Assembly: GCA_903846025.1 (NCBI GenBank)
Contig: CAIMZP010000059.1
Span: 79,916-136,791, forward strand
DNA: 56,876 nucleotides
Reading direction: 5' to 3'
Source: an uncultured beta proteobacterium
GTDB taxonomy: Bacteria; Pseudomonadota; Gammaproteobacteria; Burkholderiales; Burkholderiaceae
In this document: piece after piece, positions 9,587 to 19,849 of the stretch
Position numbering within the stretch: the stretch's first letter is position 1
Layout of the letters: every line of letters starts with the position of its first letter
The notes under the pieces: generated by a model
Database searches by the model: none
What the model saw: only the letters and a program-made list of their open reading frames with translations
What the model was told of the DNA's origin: nothing
Program-made: the position numbers and the translations under genes

Positions 9587-10795
9587 TTGGCTTTGCCTAA
9601 ATTAGCCTGTGTAGCCGGCGAACCTTCGGGTGATCTACTTGCTGCGCCAGTGTTAAGTGCACTCCATGGTTTGCCAGGTATGTCTGAAATAAATGTATAT
9701 GGCATTGGCGGTCCCCTTATGCAAGCCGAGGGTTTACGTTCTGACTGGCCAATGGAAACTTTGAGTGTTCGTGGTTATGTTGAGGCAATCAAGCAGCTAC
9801 CAGCAATTTTGAAATTACGCCGTGATTTGATTGCTAGGTTTCTTGGTGAAGATCGACCGGATGTATATTTAGGTATTGATGCCCCCGACTTTAACTTAGG
9901 TGTGGAGTTAGCTTTGCGAAAAGCAGGAGTTCCTACTTTGCATTTTGTGTCCCCCTCTATTTGGGCATGGCGAGCAGGGCGTATCCATAAGATCAAGCAG
10001 GCTGTTGACAGAATGCTTTGCATCTTTCCATTTGAAACAGAAATATATGAACGCGCTGGAATTGCGGCTACTTATGTTGGCCATCCCCTTGCCAGTGATA
10101 TCCCTCTTGAACCCAATTCTTTGCAAGCGAAAGCTAGAATTACTCGGCTATTAAATCAATCGAGTGATGCTCTTAATGGCATAGTTATTGCAGTTCTACC
10201 TGGCAGCAGAGGCTCAGAAATTGAACTGATTGCCCCTATCTTTTTTCAAACAATGACTGTGCTTGCTGAACGCCTCCAAGGTCAAAAGCTCCACTTTGTT
10301 ATTCCAGTAGCTACTCCGCGTTTACGAGTGCCTCTTGAGATCCTGAAAAAAAAGACGCAAGAACAATGCTCGGGGATTAGTATTTATTTAATCGATGGCG
10401 AGGCAGATGCTGCGCTTGAGGCTGCCGATGTAGTGCTGATTGCCAGCGGTACGGCAACATTGCAAGCTGCGCTGTGGAAAAAACCAATGGTGATTTCTTA
10501 TAAGGTACCTTGGCTTACTGCGCAAATTATGAAAAGGCAGGGCTACCTTCCATACGTTGGTTTACCCAATATTTTGTGCAAAGAGTTTGTTGTCCCAGAA
10601 TTGCTGCAAGATGATGCTACTCCAGCTAGGTTGGCTGATGCTTTACTTGAATGGCTCAATCATCCCGCCAAGGTCAGTCAACTCAAGGCCCGTTTTGCAC
10701 AGATGCATGAAACCTTGCGCCAACCAACGGGATTACTAGTAGCGCAGGTGATTGCACAAACAATTGCTGCCAGTACTCAGAAAAGATTCGCTTAA
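9587..10795 (+). CDS. lpxB: Lipid-A-disaccharide synthase
   Basis: LpxB, a glycosyltransferase family 19 enzyme at the inner membrane, joins UDP-diacylglucosamine and lipid X into the lipid A disaccharide. Motifs are [12 protein letters not shown] at the N-terminus, [11 protein letters not shown] in the middle and LPGSRGSEI. An in-frame ATG at 9539 would overlap lpxA by 41 bases and add a non-conserved extension. A TTG at 9587 or 9593, just after the lpxA stop and behind AAGGCTAGG, places the start where the family's conserved N-terminus begins. I use 9587; 9593 is equally possible. It overlaps rnhB by one base. Confidence 0.9.
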   Translation: MALPKLACVAGEPSGDLLAAPVLSALHGLPGMSEINVYGIGGPLMQAEGLRSDWPMETLSVRGYVEAIKQLPAILKLRRDLIARFLGEDRPDVYLGIDAPDFNLGVELALRKAGVPTLHFVSPSIWAWRAGRIHKIKQAVDRMLCIFPFETEIYERAGIAATYVGHPLASDIPLEPNSLQAKARITRLLNQSSDALNGIVIAVLPGSRGSEIELIAPIFFQTMTVLAERLQGQKLHFVIPVATPRLRVPLEILKKKTQEQCSGISIYLIDGEADAALEAADVVLIASGTATLQAALWKKPMVISYKVPWLTAQIMKRQGYLPYVGLPNILCKEFVVPELLQDDATPARLADALLEWLNHPAKVSQLKARFAQMHETLRQPTGLLVAQVIAQTIAASTQKRFA

Positions 10796-11400
10796 TGAGT
10801 GTTATCTGGATTTGTGGAGTAGATGAAGCTGGTCGCGGCCCTTTGGCTGGATCGGTTGTCGCCGGTGCTGTAGTGCTCGATCCCAATAATCCGATTGAAG
10901 GATTGAGGGACTCAAAAGTATTGTCAGCGAGCCGCCGAGAATTTTTATTTGAGCAGATACAAATAAAATCAAAAGCTTGGGGTCTTGGTGAGGCAAGTCC
11001 AGGAGAGATTGATCAAATCAATATCCTACAGGCCACAATGCTTGCTATGCGCCGTGCGATCGAAGATCTCGCTGTACGCTTAGGAGGATGGCCCGATAAA
11101 GCTTTGATCGACGGTAATCGTTGTCCTGAGTTGCCAATCGATGCGGAGGCTATTATCAAGGGAGACTCTAAAGAGCCCGCGATCTCAGCGGCTTCAATTC
11201 TAGCGAAGGTTACGCGGGATCGCCAAATGATGGTCTTGCATGGACGTTTTCCGCAATATGGTTTTGCGCAACATATGGGTTATCCAACTGCAAAGCACTT
11301 TGCTGCCCTAAAAGAGTTTGGTGCTTGCGATGAGCATCGTCGCACTTTTTCACCGGTACGAAATGTTTTAGTAGCTGCAAATAGACTAGCCAAAAAATGA
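10795..11400 (+). CDS. rnhB: Ribonuclease HII
   Basis: This enzyme removes RNA from RNA/DNA hybrids and single ribonucleotides from DNA. The N-terminal [14 protein letters not shown] supplies the first two acidic active-site residues (Asp10, Glu11). The motifs [11 protein letters not shown] and ALIDGNRCP and the downstream KVTRDR segment complete the family pattern. At 201 residues it has normal length. The start overlaps the lpxB stop and its stop overlaps the next gene (ATGA). Confidence 0.95.
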   Translation: MSVIWICGVDEAGRGPLAGSVVAGAVVLDPNNPIEGLRDSKVLSASRREFLFEQIQIKSKAWGLGEASPGEIDQINILQATMLAMRRAIEDLAVRLGGWPDKALIDGNRCPELPIDAEAIIKGDSKEPAISAASILAKVTRDRQMMVLHGRFPQYGFAQHMGYPTAKHFAALKEFGACDEHRRTFSPVRNVLVAANRLAKK

Positions 11401-12233
11401 ATTCAGAACCCAAAATAGAATTCATCAGCTCAAAAGAGAATGCGCTGTTTAAAGCAGTTCGTCTTTTGCAAGCAACGGGCACCAAGGGTCAAAAAGCCAG
11501 AATTGCCAATGGGCAGGTTTTATTGGAAGGGATTCATTTGGTGCAAACCTGGGTCGGCGATCCTTCACTAAAAGTACTGATTACTTCTGAGCTGGGTTTA
11601 CATCATCCAGAAATCGCCCAAGCTGTTCATGCCCATTTGGAGGTTTGCCCCAACACTTGTATCTACCAGCTCGATAAAGGTCTGTGGGCTTTACTGAGTG
11701 AGCTGGTCAATGCACCCCAAATTGCAGGGTTGTTAGATTTGCCTCAATCATGTCTTGTTAAGCCTCAATCGATTTCCACCTTATCAGGTGATGTCCTGAT
11801 TTTGGATCGTATCCAAGATGCGGGGAATGTAGGCTCCATTTTGCGTACTGCAGCAGCCGCAGGGTTTAAGCAGGTTCTTGCGATATCGGGCTGTGCACAT
11901 TTATGGTCTAGCAAGGTGTTGCGTGCTGGGATGGGTGCGCATCGGCTATTGGATCTTTATGAGGGTTGGTCAAGCCAGCAGGTGTTAAGTGCAGTAACGG
12001 CCCCCTTGTTAGCTGCTGCTGCAGAAGGCTCAATGGATTTATTTAATATGCGCAAAGAACTTATTCTCCCTGTAGCCTGGGTTATGGGAAGCGAGGGTCA
12101 AGGTGTATCTGAGGATTTGATGGCGCAAGCCAAAGGGGTTTCGATTCCAATAGACCCCCGCGTGGAGTCACTTAATGTCTCTACAGCCGCAGCTATTTGC
12201 TTATTTGAAACCATGCGTGTTAGACGCTCTTAA
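11397..12233 (+). CDS. TrmH/SpoU-family RNA 2'-O-methyltransferase
   Basis: This protein is predicted to transfer a methyl group from SAM to a ribose 2'-OH in rRNA or tRNA. The three SpoU motifs are present: [20 protein letters not shown] (motif 1), [10 protein letters not shown] (motif 2) and [20 protein letters not shown] (motif 3), characteristic of the trefoil-knot fold. An N-terminal substrate-binding domain covers residues 1 to about 110. The length of 278 residues fits the RlmB/TrmH-like group, but the exact target nucleotide cannot be assigned from sequence. It overlaps rnhB by four bases and ends 10 bases before convergent ppsR. Confidence 0.88.
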   Translation: MNSEPKIEFISSKENALFKAVRLLQATGTKGQKARIANGQVLLEGIHLVQTWVGDPSLKVLITSELGLHHPEIAQAVHAHLEVCPNTCIYQLDKGLWALLSELVNAPQIAGLLDLPQSCLVKPQSISTLSGDVLILDRIQDAGNVGSILRTAAAAGFKQVLAISGCAHLWSSKVLRAGMGAHRLLDLYEGWSSQQVLSAVTAPLLAAAAEGSMDLFNMRKELILPVAWVMGSEGQGVSEDLMAQAKGVSIPIDPRVESLNVSTAAAICLFETMRVRRS

Positions 12234-12243
12234 GTCTACGCAA

Positions 12244-13071
12244 TTAACCCAATATTGTTTTATCGGATTTTATAGACTGAAGAACGGTGGTTGCTATTTC
12301 TTCAATTGATTTGCTGGTAGTGACAACCCAGGGAATTGACTCTTTCTTCATCATTGCCATGGCCTCGTTTATCTCATAACGACAATTTTCTAGCTTGGCA
12401 TAATTACTGCCAGGGCGGCGTTCATTCCGTATTTCTGACAATCGTTCAGCATCAATCATTAAGCCAAATATTTTATGGCGATAAGGAACTAGATCCTTTG
12501 GCAATTGGCCGCGTTCAAAATCCTCTGGAATCAACGGATAGTTGGCTGCCTTCATTCCGTATTGCATTGCTAAGTAAAGACTGGTTGGCGTTTTTCCTAC
12601 ACGCGAGATGCCTACCAAGATTACGTCAGCTTCAGCTAGATTGCGGTTGGATTGGCCATCATCGTGGGCTAAAGAGTAATTAATGGCTTCAATTCGGTTT
12701 TTATAGGCATCGGTATCGGCATTGTGGTGAAGACGGTTCATGGCATGGGTGGATTTGATGCCTAACGCCTGCTCTAGTGGCGCCACAAATGTCTGAAACA
12801 TATCCAAAATAACGCCATTCGCTTTGCCAACGATCGCATTAAGCTTCGGGTTTACTAAAGTGGTAAAAACAATCGGTGGAACCCCATATTTAGAGGCCGC
12901 CTGATTGATGCTAGTCACTGCATCATGGGCTTTATCAGGGCTATCAACAAAAGGTACTCGAATGTGCCTAAAAATGGCCTCAAATTGAGCCAAAATCGAT
13001 TGACTAAAGTTCTCGGCAGTAATGCCGGTACCGTCTGAAACAATAAAAACAATACGAGTTTGGGTGGACAT
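12244..13071 (-). CDS. ppsR: PEP synthase regulatory kinase/pyrophosphorylase
   Basis: This DUF299-family bifunctional enzyme switches PEP synthase off by ADP-dependent phosphorylation and on again by Pi-dependent dephosphorylation. The N-terminus has FIVSDGTGITAENF. The nucleotide-binding loop is GISRVGKTPTSLYLA at about residues 155-169. The 275-residue length is normal. It is transcribed divergently from ppsA, its target, across a 105-base region. Confidence 0.95.
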   Translation of the reverse strand: MSTQTRIVFIVSDGTGITAENFSQSILAQFEAIFRHIRVPFVDSPDKAHDAVTSINQAASKYGVPPIVFTTLVNPKLNAIVGKANGVILDMFQTFVAPLEQALGIKSTHAMNRLHHNADTDAYKNRIEAINYSLAHDDGQSNRNLAEADVILVGISRVGKTPTSLYLAMQYGMKAANYPLIPEDFERGQLPKDLVPYRHKIFGLMIDAERLSEIRNERRPGSNYAKLENCRYEINEAMAMMKKESIPWVVTTSKSIEEIATTVLQSIKSDKTILG

Positions 13072-13176
13072 GGGTTGGCCTAAAGGTCGTGGTCAGCACT
13101 ACAATATGAAGTTATTGAAGTATGCCGTATTTTGATCGGCCGCTTGACCAGTTTTCTTATCCTTTGAGAGTATTTT
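13072..13176. promoter_or_regulatory. Divergent ppsR/ppsA promoter region
   Basis: This 105-base gap must hold promoters for both genes. On the + strand TACAAT at 13100-13105 resembles a -10 box. The best -35 candidate (TTGGCC, 13075-13080) is 19 bases away, so the match is only fair. No clear operator is visible. Confidence 0.3.
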
Positions 13177-15579
13177 ATGTCCAACCAACAGCAACAAAAT
13201 AGCAATGTAGTAAATGCATATGTTTTGCCTTTTGAACAACTTCGTATGACGGATGTTGAATCCGTCGGCGGTAAAAATGCTTCATTAGGTGAAATGATTT
13301 CTCAGCTGTCTTCCACCGGGGTTCGCGTGCCAACTGGTTTTGCAACCACCTCTTTAGCGTTTCGTGACTTTTTAGAGCACAATAATTTGACTGAGCGAAT
13401 TCAAAAGCGCCTGGAAAATCTGAATATTGATGATGTCCGTGCATTAGCTGAGGCTGGAAAAGAAATTCGCAGCTGGATTGAAACGGCTCCCTTTCAACCG
13501 CGTTTAGATCAAGAAATTACTGCGGCATTCAAGACTTTAGATGATTCTGGAAAAGGCTCTTTTGCTGTTCGCTCTTCCGCAACTGCCGAAGACTTACCAG
13601 ATGCTTCATTTGCTGGTCAACAAGAGACTTTCTTGAATGTTGAAGGCATTAATGATGTCTTGAAAAAGATCCGTGAAGTGTTTGCCTCTTTGTATAACGA
13701 CCGTGCTATTTCTTACCGCGTTCATAAAGGTTTTGCCCATGCAGAAGTTGCTTTATCTGCAGGTATCCAGCGTATGGTTCGTTCGGATTTAGGCGCAGCA
13801 GGTGTGATGTTTACTTTGGATACGGAATCGGGTTTTGAAGATGTTGTTTTTATTACCTCTAGTTACGGTCTGGGTGAGACGGTAGTGCAGGGTGCAGTCA
13901 ACCCTGATGAATTCTATGTTTTTAAAACTACGTTAGCAATGGATAAGAAGGCGATTATTCGTCGCTCTTTAGGGTCTAAGTTGATTCAGATGCAGTTTGC
14001 TCCAGCGGGTTCTGCTGAGAAAGTTATTACTGTTGACGTTGCGCCAGAAAAGCGCAATCGCTTTTCTTTGGAAGATGCAGATATTACCGAATTGGCAAAG
14101 TATGCTGTCATCATTGAAAAACACTACGGTCGTCCAATGGACATCGAATGGGGTAAAGATGGCCAAGATGGCCGTATTTATATACTCCAAGCGCGTCCTG
14201 AAACGGTCAAGAGTCAAGCTGCGGGTCAAGTGGAGATGCGCTACAAGTTAAAGGGTAGCTCCAAAGTATTAGCCAAGGGTCGTGCAATTGGTCAAAAGAT
14301 CGGCGCAGGTCCAGTGCGAGTTATTCGCGACCCAAGTGAAATGGATCGAGTTCAGCCTGGTGATGTATTGGTTGCGGATATGACTGACCCTAACTGGGAG
14401 CCTGTTATGAAGCGCGCTGCCGCAATTATTACTAACCGTGGCGGTCGAACATGCCATGCGGCGATTATTGCGCGTGAGTTAGGTGTTCCTGCGGTAGTGG
14501 GTTGTGGTGACGCAACCGATCACCTGCAAGACGGGATGATGGTTACCGTATCTTGCGCTGAGGGTGATGAGGGGCATATTTATGATGGCTTGATTGAAAC
14601 TGAAGTCACTGAAATTTCCCGCGGTGTATTGCCAGAAATTCCAGTAAAGATCACCATGAATATTGGTAATCCCCAGTTAGCATTTGATTTCTGCCAGATA
14701 CCTAATGCGGGCGTAGGCTTAGCTCGGCTTGAGTTCATCATTAATAACTACATTGGTGTGCACCCACGCGCGGTCTTGGAGTACCCTAATATTGATCCAG
14801 ATCTCAAACGTGCCGTCGAGAGCGTTGCGCGTGGCTACGCAAGCCCGCGCCAGTTTTATGAGGACAAATTGGTTGAAGGTGTGGCTACGATCGCAGCAGC
14901 GTTCTATCCAAAGCCTGTGATCGTGCGTCTGTCGGACTTTAAGTCAAACGAATACAAAAAACTCATTGGTGGCTCCCGCTACGAACCTGATGAAGAAAAT
15001 CCAATGCTGGGTTTCCGCGGTGCTTCACGTTATGTATCAGCAGATTTTGGTGAGGCCTTTGCTCTTGAGTGCGCGGCCATGAAGCGCGTGCGTGAGGATA
15101 TGGGTCTCGATAACGTTGAGATTATGGTCCCCTTTGTGCGCACCATTAAGCAGGCTGAGCGCGTGATCAATATGATGGCAAATTTTGGGCTAAAGCGTGG
15201 ACAAAATGGTTTACGCCTGATCATGATGTGCGAGATTCCGTCCAATGCCATTTTGGCTGATCAGTTTTTAGAGCACTTTGATGGTTTCTCAATTGGCTCT
15301 AATGATATGACCCAGCTTACATTAGGTCTAGATCGTGATTCCGGAATGGAGTTGTTAGCGATTGACTTTGATGAACGTGATCCAGCAGTCCTATTTATGA
15401 TTGAGCGCTCTATTGAAGCTTGCCGCAAACAAAATAAATACGTGGGCATTTGTGGTCAGGGTCCCTCAGATCATCCAGACTTTGCCCGTTGGTTGGTGGC
15501 ACAAGGAATTACCTCTATCTCTCTCAATCCCGATAGCGTTGTTGCTACTTGGGAAATGCTGGGCAAGAAAGAGGTTTAA
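13177..15579 (+). CDS. ppsA: Phosphoenolpyruvate synthase
   Basis: PEP synthase converts pyruvate, ATP and water to PEP, AMP and phosphate, the first step of gluconeogenesis from C3 compounds. The 800-residue protein has an N-terminal ATP-grasp domain ([13 protein letters not shown] near the start, [20 protein letters not shown] about 130-149). A central swivelling domain carries the phosphorylated His427 in GGRTCHAAI. The C-terminal PEP/pyruvate barrel has catalytic Cys759 in [11 protein letters not shown]. The threonine in the GGRTCH motif is the residue targeted by PpsR in this family. Confidence 0.97.
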   Translation: MSNQQQQNSNVVNAYVLPFEQLRMTDVESVGGKNASLGEMISQLSSTGVRVPTGFATTSLAFRDFLEHNNLTERIQKRLENLNIDDVRALAEAGKEIRSWIETAPFQPRLDQEITAAFKTLDDSGKGSFAVRSSATAEDLPDASFAGQQETFLNVEGINDVLKKIREVFASLYNDRAISYRVHKGFAHAEVALSAGIQRMVRSDLGAAGVMFTLDTESGFEDVVFITSSYGLGETVVQGAVNPDEFYVFKTTLAMDKKAIIRRSLGSKLIQMQFAPAGSAEKVITVDVAPEKRNRFSLEDADITELAKYAVIIEKHYGRPMDIEWGKDGQDGRIYILQARPETVKSQAAGQVEMRYKLKGSSKVLAKGRAIGQKIGAGPVRVIRDPSEMDRVQPGDVLVADMTDPNWEPVMKRAAAIITNRGGRTCHAAIIARELGVPAVVGCGDATDHLQDGMMVTVSCAEGDEGHIYDGLIETEVTEISRGVLPEIPVKITMNIGNPQLAFDFCQIPNAGVGLARLEFIINNYIGVHPRAVLEYPNIDPDLKRAVESVARGYASPRQFYEDKLVEGVATIAAAFYPKPVIVRLSDFKSNEYKKLIGGSRYEPDEENPMLGFRGASRYVSADFGEAFALECAAMKRVREDMGLDNVEIMVPFVRTIKQAERVINMMANFGLKRGQNGLRLIMMCEIPSNAILADQFLEHFDGFSIGSNDMTQLTLGLDRDSGMELLAIDFDERDPAVLFMIERSIEACRKQNKYVGICGQGPSDHPDFARWLVAQGITSISLNPDSVVATWEMLGKKEV

Positions 15580-15596
15580 GAAACGTAGCAAATAAA

Positions 15597-15623
15597 AAGT
15601 CCTAGGTGATAAACCTAGGACTT
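15597..15623 (-). terminator. Rho-independent terminator for the Anbu operon, possibly bidirectional
   Basis: A perfect 11-base-pair inverted repeat (AAGTCCTAGGT, loop GATAA, ACCTAGGACTT) lies between ppsA and the convergent Anbu gene. Read on the minus strand it is followed by TTTTTATTT, a good U-tract, so it mainly terminates the minus-strand operon. On the plus strand, after ppsA, the stem has no U-tract beyond TT. Confidence 0.85.
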
Positions 15624-15653
15624 GAGCAATACATTAGGTGATATGTTTAGACT

Positions 15654-16541
15654 TTAGTCTTCACTATCACCTTTTTTTACCATATTTTTTCCTGAAGTTC
15701 CTGTTTTGGTAAGTGGTTTGAGTATCTTCTTTCCTGCCAATTTCTTTGGTCTTAAATTGACCGGTAGCGCAGCCATTTTTTTAGCTGGAGAGGAAATGGC
15801 ATGCGACTTGATCGTTCCAGACCAACTAGGCTCGGCAATGGAATTGAATGCCTTGCGTAGTCTTTCGCCCCAATGTTGATGAATCATCTGAAAGTAGGGG
15901 TTGGACTCATCAATGGTGACTAGCTTGCTAGCTTGTAAGGAATTCTTTTCATAAACCAGTAAATCTAACGGCAGGCCAACCGAGATATTGCTATTCAAAG
16001 TGGAGTCCATTGAAATTAATGCGCATTTGGTGGCAAGATTAAGAGGAGTGTCAAAGCTAAGCACCCTATCTAAAATCGGTTTACCGTACTTAGACTCTCC
16101 AATTTGGAAATAGCAAGTCTCTGGGGTGGCTTCAATAAAGTTTCCGGCGGAATAAATGCTAAAGAGGCGTGGACGCTCTCCTTTAACCTGACCACCAAAT
16201 ATCAAATTGCAATTGAAATCGATTCCAGCCTTTTCTAATGATTCATGATCGCGCTCATAAACCTGCTTAATGGCATCGCCCACCACAACAGCAGCATCAT
16301 GAGCGTTTTCTACATTCCAAAGATTATTGCCATTGAATAACTGGCCTTGCAGTAGGATTTCTTTAACCGCTTGAGTAATTGCGAGGTTACCCGCACTCAT
16401 CAGAGTAAAAAAACGATCCTTACTCTTCTGAAATAAGGTCATTTTTCGAAAGGTGCCGATTTGATCAACGCCTGCATTGGTGCGGGTGTCGGATAAAAAA
16501 ACTAAACCATCTTTAAGGCAAAGCCCCACACAATACGTCAT
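15654..16541 (-). CDS. Anbu-type proteasome-like peptidase with lysine-rich tail
   Basis: This Ntn-hydrolase belongs to the bacterial proteasome-like Anbu family. After Met removal the first residue is Thr (MTYCVGLCLKDGLVFLSD). Asp17 and Lys32, counted from that Thr, sit where the catalytic Asp and Lys of proteasome beta subunits lie. The core ends near residue 250. About 45 further residues contain 11 lysines and few acids, an unusual basic tail. A good ribosome site (AGAGG) precedes the ATG. It is the last gene of an operon with a transglutaminase-like protein, an alpha-E protein and a circularly permuted ATP-grasp, the standard Anbu neighbourhood. The substrates are not known. Confidence 0.9.
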   Translation of the reverse strand: MTYCVGLCLKDGLVFLSDTRTNAGVDQIGTFRKMTLFQKSKDRFFTLMSAGNLAITQAVKEILLQGQLFNGNNLWNVENAHDAAVVVGDAIKQVYERDHESLEKAGIDFNCNLIFGGQVKGERPRLFSIYSAGNFIEATPETCYFQIGESKYGKPILDRVLSFDTPLNLATKCALISMDSTLNSNISVGLPLDLLVYEKNSLQASKLVTIDESNPYFQMIHQHWGERLRKAFNSIAEPSWSGTIKSHAISSPAKKMAALPVNLRPKKLAGKKILKPLTKTGTSGKNMVKKGDSED

Positions 16542-16593
16542 TCCAAAACCTCTTTAATTTATTTTTTGGAATTATCGCTTAATTGGGCGCCAC

Positions 16594-17391
16594 TCAACTT
16601 AATTGTTGAATAGAAATACTAGCGCTAAGCTCTTCTTTGCCGCCACCTGAGCGCACTCCTTTTACTGGTGCCGCGGAATAGTAATCCCTACCGATTGCCA
16701 GGCGAATATGACGCGCATCAATCAGGCACGCATGCGTAATATCAACGCTTATCCAAATGCCTTTTTCAATATCGGCACAAAAATCAATCCATGCATGACT
16801 GGCAAGATTGGGGGATTCTTCAGCAAAGAAGTAGCCGCTCACGTAACGTGCTGGGATTCCAGAGGCTCTGCATAAGGACAGCATAATATGAGCATGATCT
16901 TGGCATACGCCTGATTTCATGGCAAAAGATTGAGTTGCCGTAGTTGCAAAATTAGTCTGGCCTGGCGAATAGATAATTGCGTTTTGTATTGAGGAGGCTA
17001 ATTTAAGCACTTCATCCACGGTATTTTTTTTAGGCAGCGAAGAGGTGAAAAATTCAATCATCTCCTTTGAGGGCTCAGTTAAATTTGTTTGCTGAAGTAG
17101 GTAATATGGTGAGACGGCTTTAGGATCATCAATAAACTCATAGGCATCTTGCGTATGAACCTCGCCTTCTGCTTCAATCATCATTGAGGTGTATGGGTTT
17201 TCTTGGACAAAAACGCTGCAATGATTTCCAAAAATATCAATAGAGTTAGTTGCTTTAATTGGGGTGCTAATTTTCCATTTATCTACTTGCTGTCCAGCAA
17301 GCTTGGGGGGTGTTAAACGCAATTCTTGGATGGAATAGCGGACGGGTGTTTCGTATCGGTATTCAGTGCGATGGCGTATCTTTAGGTGCAT
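16594..17391 (-). CDS. Transglutaminase-like cysteine peptidase of the Anbu cluster
   Basis: The 265-residue protein has the bacterial transglutaminase N-terminal beta domain (LKIRHRTEYRYETPVRYSIQ), then a papain-like core. The catalytic triad is visible as Cys in SGVCQDHAHIM, His in SHAWIDF and Asp in SVDITHA. Family knowledge favours peptide-bond cleavage or amide transfer rather than protein crosslinking. It lies eight bases downstream of the alpha-E gene and 52 bases upstream of Anbu. No signal peptide is seen, so it is probably cytoplasmic. It may process or hydrolyse a peptide made by the ATP-grasp partner, which is inference. Confidence 0.88.
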   Translation of the reverse strand: MHLKIRHRTEYRYETPVRYSIQELRLTPPKLAGQQVDKWKISTPIKATNSIDIFGNHCSVFVQENPYTSMMIEAEGEVHTQDAYEFIDDPKAVSPYYLLQQTNLTEPSKEMIEFFTSSLPKKNTVDEVLKLASSIQNAIIYSPGQTNFATTATQSFAMKSGVCQDHAHIMLSLCRASGIPARYVSGYFFAEESPNLASHAWIDFCADIEKGIWISVDITHACLIDARHIRLAIGRDYYSAAPVKGVRSGGGKEELSASISIQQLS

Positions 17392-17399
17392 GGAGATCT

Positions 17400-18389
17400 T
17401 TAGGCTACAGCCAGTGGAATAAGATAGGCATTACTGAATTCATCGGCAATGTGATTGATGCGCTCTAAGAATTCCTCAATAAACTCTTCCAAACCTTGCG
17501 AAAAGACCTCATCAATATCTGAGTAGTCTAAGCTAGCTTTAAGTTTGCCAAGCAGACGCTCAATCTCTTTTGACTGCTGGTTTTTCATCTCGGAAATGAG
17601 TGGAATGAGTTCGTTGACGCAGCAAACCAGGGAGCGTGGCATTTGCTTATTAAAAATTAATAATTGCGCTACCTGCTTGGGGGTCACCTGGTCTGAATAG
17701 ATCTGGCGATAAATTTCAAAAGCGGATACTGAGCGTAGTAGCGCAGCCCAGTGATAAAAGTCAAAGAAGTCACCATCGGTACCATCGACCGCATCTTTCT
17801 TTGCTTCCTCATTAGAATGCAATGCTTTGGGTGCCCCTTGACCCTCATATTTTGTCTGCAGAATGCGCGCAGTATTATCGGCACGCTCTAAAAGGGTCCC
17901 TACATTCATGAAGTAAAAAGCTTCATTCTTGAGCATGGTACCGTACATTACGCCTCTAAATAAATGGCATCGATGTTTTACCCATTCGAGCAAACGGCTC
18001 GGATCTGCCTGATGACGCGCCTCTAAAATTCTTTGAAGTTCTAGCCAAGTAGTATTTTGAGTTTCCCAAGCCTCTGATGTAATCTTGCCGCGAATAACGC
18101 GAGCATCTTCACGGGCAGCGAATAAGCACGACACAATGCTGGAGGGGTTGCTTGTTTCGTAAATCATGAAATCTAATACATTTTCACGATTAACAACCTC
18201 ATACTGCGCCATAAATGCATCTTCCAATTTGGAAATCGTCAGTAACTTTTTCCAACTCTGCTCTAAAAACTCGGCAGGCTGTGGAAGTAAGGAGGTTTGA
18301 TGATTTACATCAAGCATGCGGGCAGTATTTTCTGCTCGCTCCGTATAACGGGCCATCCAATAAAGGCAATCAGCGGTGCGACTCAGCAT
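17400..18389 (-). CDS. Alpha-E domain protein (DUF403)
   Basis: The 329-residue, mostly helical protein begins MLSRTADCLYWMARYTERAENTARML, the hallmark of the alpha-E family, with many conserved Glu and Arg residues. The biochemical role is not established. Family members are found next to, or fused with, circularly permuted ATP-grasp proteins and transglutaminases, and have been proposed to act with them in peptide ligation or modification. It sits 15 bases after the ATP-grasp gene and 8 bases before the transglutaminase. Confidence 0.9.
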   Translation of the reverse strand: MLSRTADCLYWMARYTERAENTARMLDVNHQTSLLPQPAEFLEQSWKKLLTISKLEDAFMAQYEVVNRENVLDFMIYETSNPSSIVSCLFAAREDARVIRGKITSEAWETQNTTWLELQRILEARHQADPSRLLEWVKHRCHLFRGVMYGTMLKNEAFYFMNVGTLLERADNTARILQTKYEGQGAPKALHSNEEAKKDAVDGTDGDFFDFYHWAALLRSVSAFEIYRQIYSDQVTPKQVAQLLIFNKQMPRSLVCCVNELIPLISEMKNQQSKEIERLLGKLKASLDYSDIDEVFSQGLEEFIEEFLERINHIADEFSNAYLIPLAVA

Positions 18390-18404
18390 ATGTGTACTCT
18401 TCCC

Positions 18405-19817
18405 TTATTCTTCCAGTACCCAAGTATCTTTAGTTCCACCGCCTTGGGAGGAGTTGACAACTAAAGAGCCTTCTTTGAGGGCGACCCGTGTCAATCCACC
18501 AGGCACCATTTTGATGGTTTTTCCAGAAAGGACGAAGGGTCTTAGATCGATATGACGTGGCGCTATACCAGAGTCTACAAATGTAGGGCAGGTAGATAGC
18601 GCTAAAGTAGGCTGAGCGATGTATTTCCCTGGATTGGCAATAAGGTGAGACCTAAATTCTTCAATCTCAGATTTACTTGAGGCGGGCCCAACTAGCATGC
18701 CATAACCACCGGCTCCGTGAGTTAGTTTCACAACTAATTTGTCCAGATTGGCCAGCGTATAAGCGAGATCATCGGGTTTGCGACACTGGAAAGTAGGGAC
18801 ATTATTGAGAATTGGTTTTTCACCAAGATAAAATTCAATCATCTCTGGTACATAGGGGTAGATTGATTTATCGTCAGCAATTCCAGTACCAATGGCATTG
18901 GCCAGCGTGACATTGCCGGCGCGGTGAGCAGAGAGTAGGCCGGCAACTCCTAGTGTTGAATCAGAGCGAAATGCTAATGGATCTAAAAAGTCATCATCTA
19001 CGCGACGATAAATCACATCAACGCGTTCAGGCCCCTGTGTTGTTCGCATAAAAACTTGTTCATTTTTAACAAACAAATCCTTTCCCTCTACCAATTCAAC
19101 ACCCATCTGTTGTGCTAAATAGCTATGCTCAAAATATGCAGAGTTATACATGCCGGGTGTAAGGACTACGACATTTGGTTTTTTAACGTCATCCGGCTTT
19201 ACTGACTTGAGGCATTCCAGCAGAAAGTCAGGGTAGTGCTCAACAGGAGCAATGCGATACTTTTGAAAGAGATCGGGGAAAAGTCGCATCATCATCTTCC
19301 GATCTTCGACCATGTACGACACGCCAGAAGGCACGCGTAAGTTATCCTCTAAGACGTAAAATTCGCCTTCACCTGCGCGAACAATATCAATACCAGCAAT
19401 CTGGGCATAGATGTCACGAGGGACGCTGACATTGCGCATCTCAGGGCGATATTGCGCGTTGTTATAAATTTGCTCAGCGGGAACAATGCCAGCCTTGATG
19501 ATTTCTTCATCATGGTAAACATCGTAAATGAAGCGATTAAGCGCTTTTACTCGTTGGCGTAAGCCTGCTTCTAACTGCTCCCATTCTTTGGCTGCAAAAA
19601 TTCGGGGCACTTGATCAAAGGGGATGGTTCTTTCTGAGCCAAGATCATCTCCATAAACAGCGAAAGTAATGCCGACTCGTCGGAATATGAGATCTGCCTC
19701 AGCCCGTTTGAGACCCATAAGGGTATCGCTCTGTTGTTTGAGCCAACTGTGGAAGACTTCATAGTGGGGACGCGCTTTTCCGCTGGCGTCGAGCATTTCG
19801 TCAAAAGGCAATTTCAT
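18405..19817 (-). CDS. Circularly permuted type 2 ATP-grasp protein
   Basis: The 470-residue protein matches the DUF404/DUF407 circularly permuted ATP-grasp group. Conserved stretches include YDVYHDEEIIKAGIVP, VLEDNLRVPSGVSYMVEDR, NDEQVF-like acidic segments, RRVDDDFLDPLAFRSDS and KLTHGAGGYGMLVGP. ATP-grasp folds activate carboxylates as acyl phosphates to make amide or peptide bonds. The acceptor and donor here are unknown. It is the first gene of the Anbu operon and starts 105 bases after smpB, with an inverted-repeat region upstream. Confidence 0.9.
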   Translation of the reverse strand: MKLPFDEMLDASGKARPHYEVFHSWLKQQSDTLMGLKRAEADLIFRRVGITFAVYGDDLGSERTIPFDQVPRIFAAKEWEQLEAGLRQRVKALNRFIYDVYHDEEIIKAGIVPAEQIYNNAQYRPEMRNVSVPRDIYAQIAGIDIVRAGEGEFYVLEDNLRVPSGVSYMVEDRKMMMRLFPDLFQKYRIAPVEHYPDFLLECLKSVKPDDVKKPNVVVLTPGMYNSAYFEHSYLAQQMGVELVEGKDLFVKNEQVFMRTTQGPERVDVIYRRVDDDFLDPLAFRSDSTLGVAGLLSAHRAGNVTLANAIGTGIADDKSIYPYVPEMIEFYLGEKPILNNVPTFQCRKPDDLAYTLANLDKLVVKLTHGAGGYGMLVGPASSKSEIEEFRSHLIANPGKYIAQPTLALSTCPTFVDSGIAPRHIDLRPFVLSGKTIKMVPGGLTRVALKEGSLVVNSSQGGGTKDTWVLEE

Positions 19818-19849
19818 GGTTACAAACTAAAGCCTTTGTAAAAATTGCA

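Noticed and set aside
19818..19849. Possible sigma-54 promoter before the ATP-grasp gene
   Set aside because: No GG-N10-GC pair with TGGCAC/TTGC-like elements was found; the nearest GG is off by one and lacks the GC.
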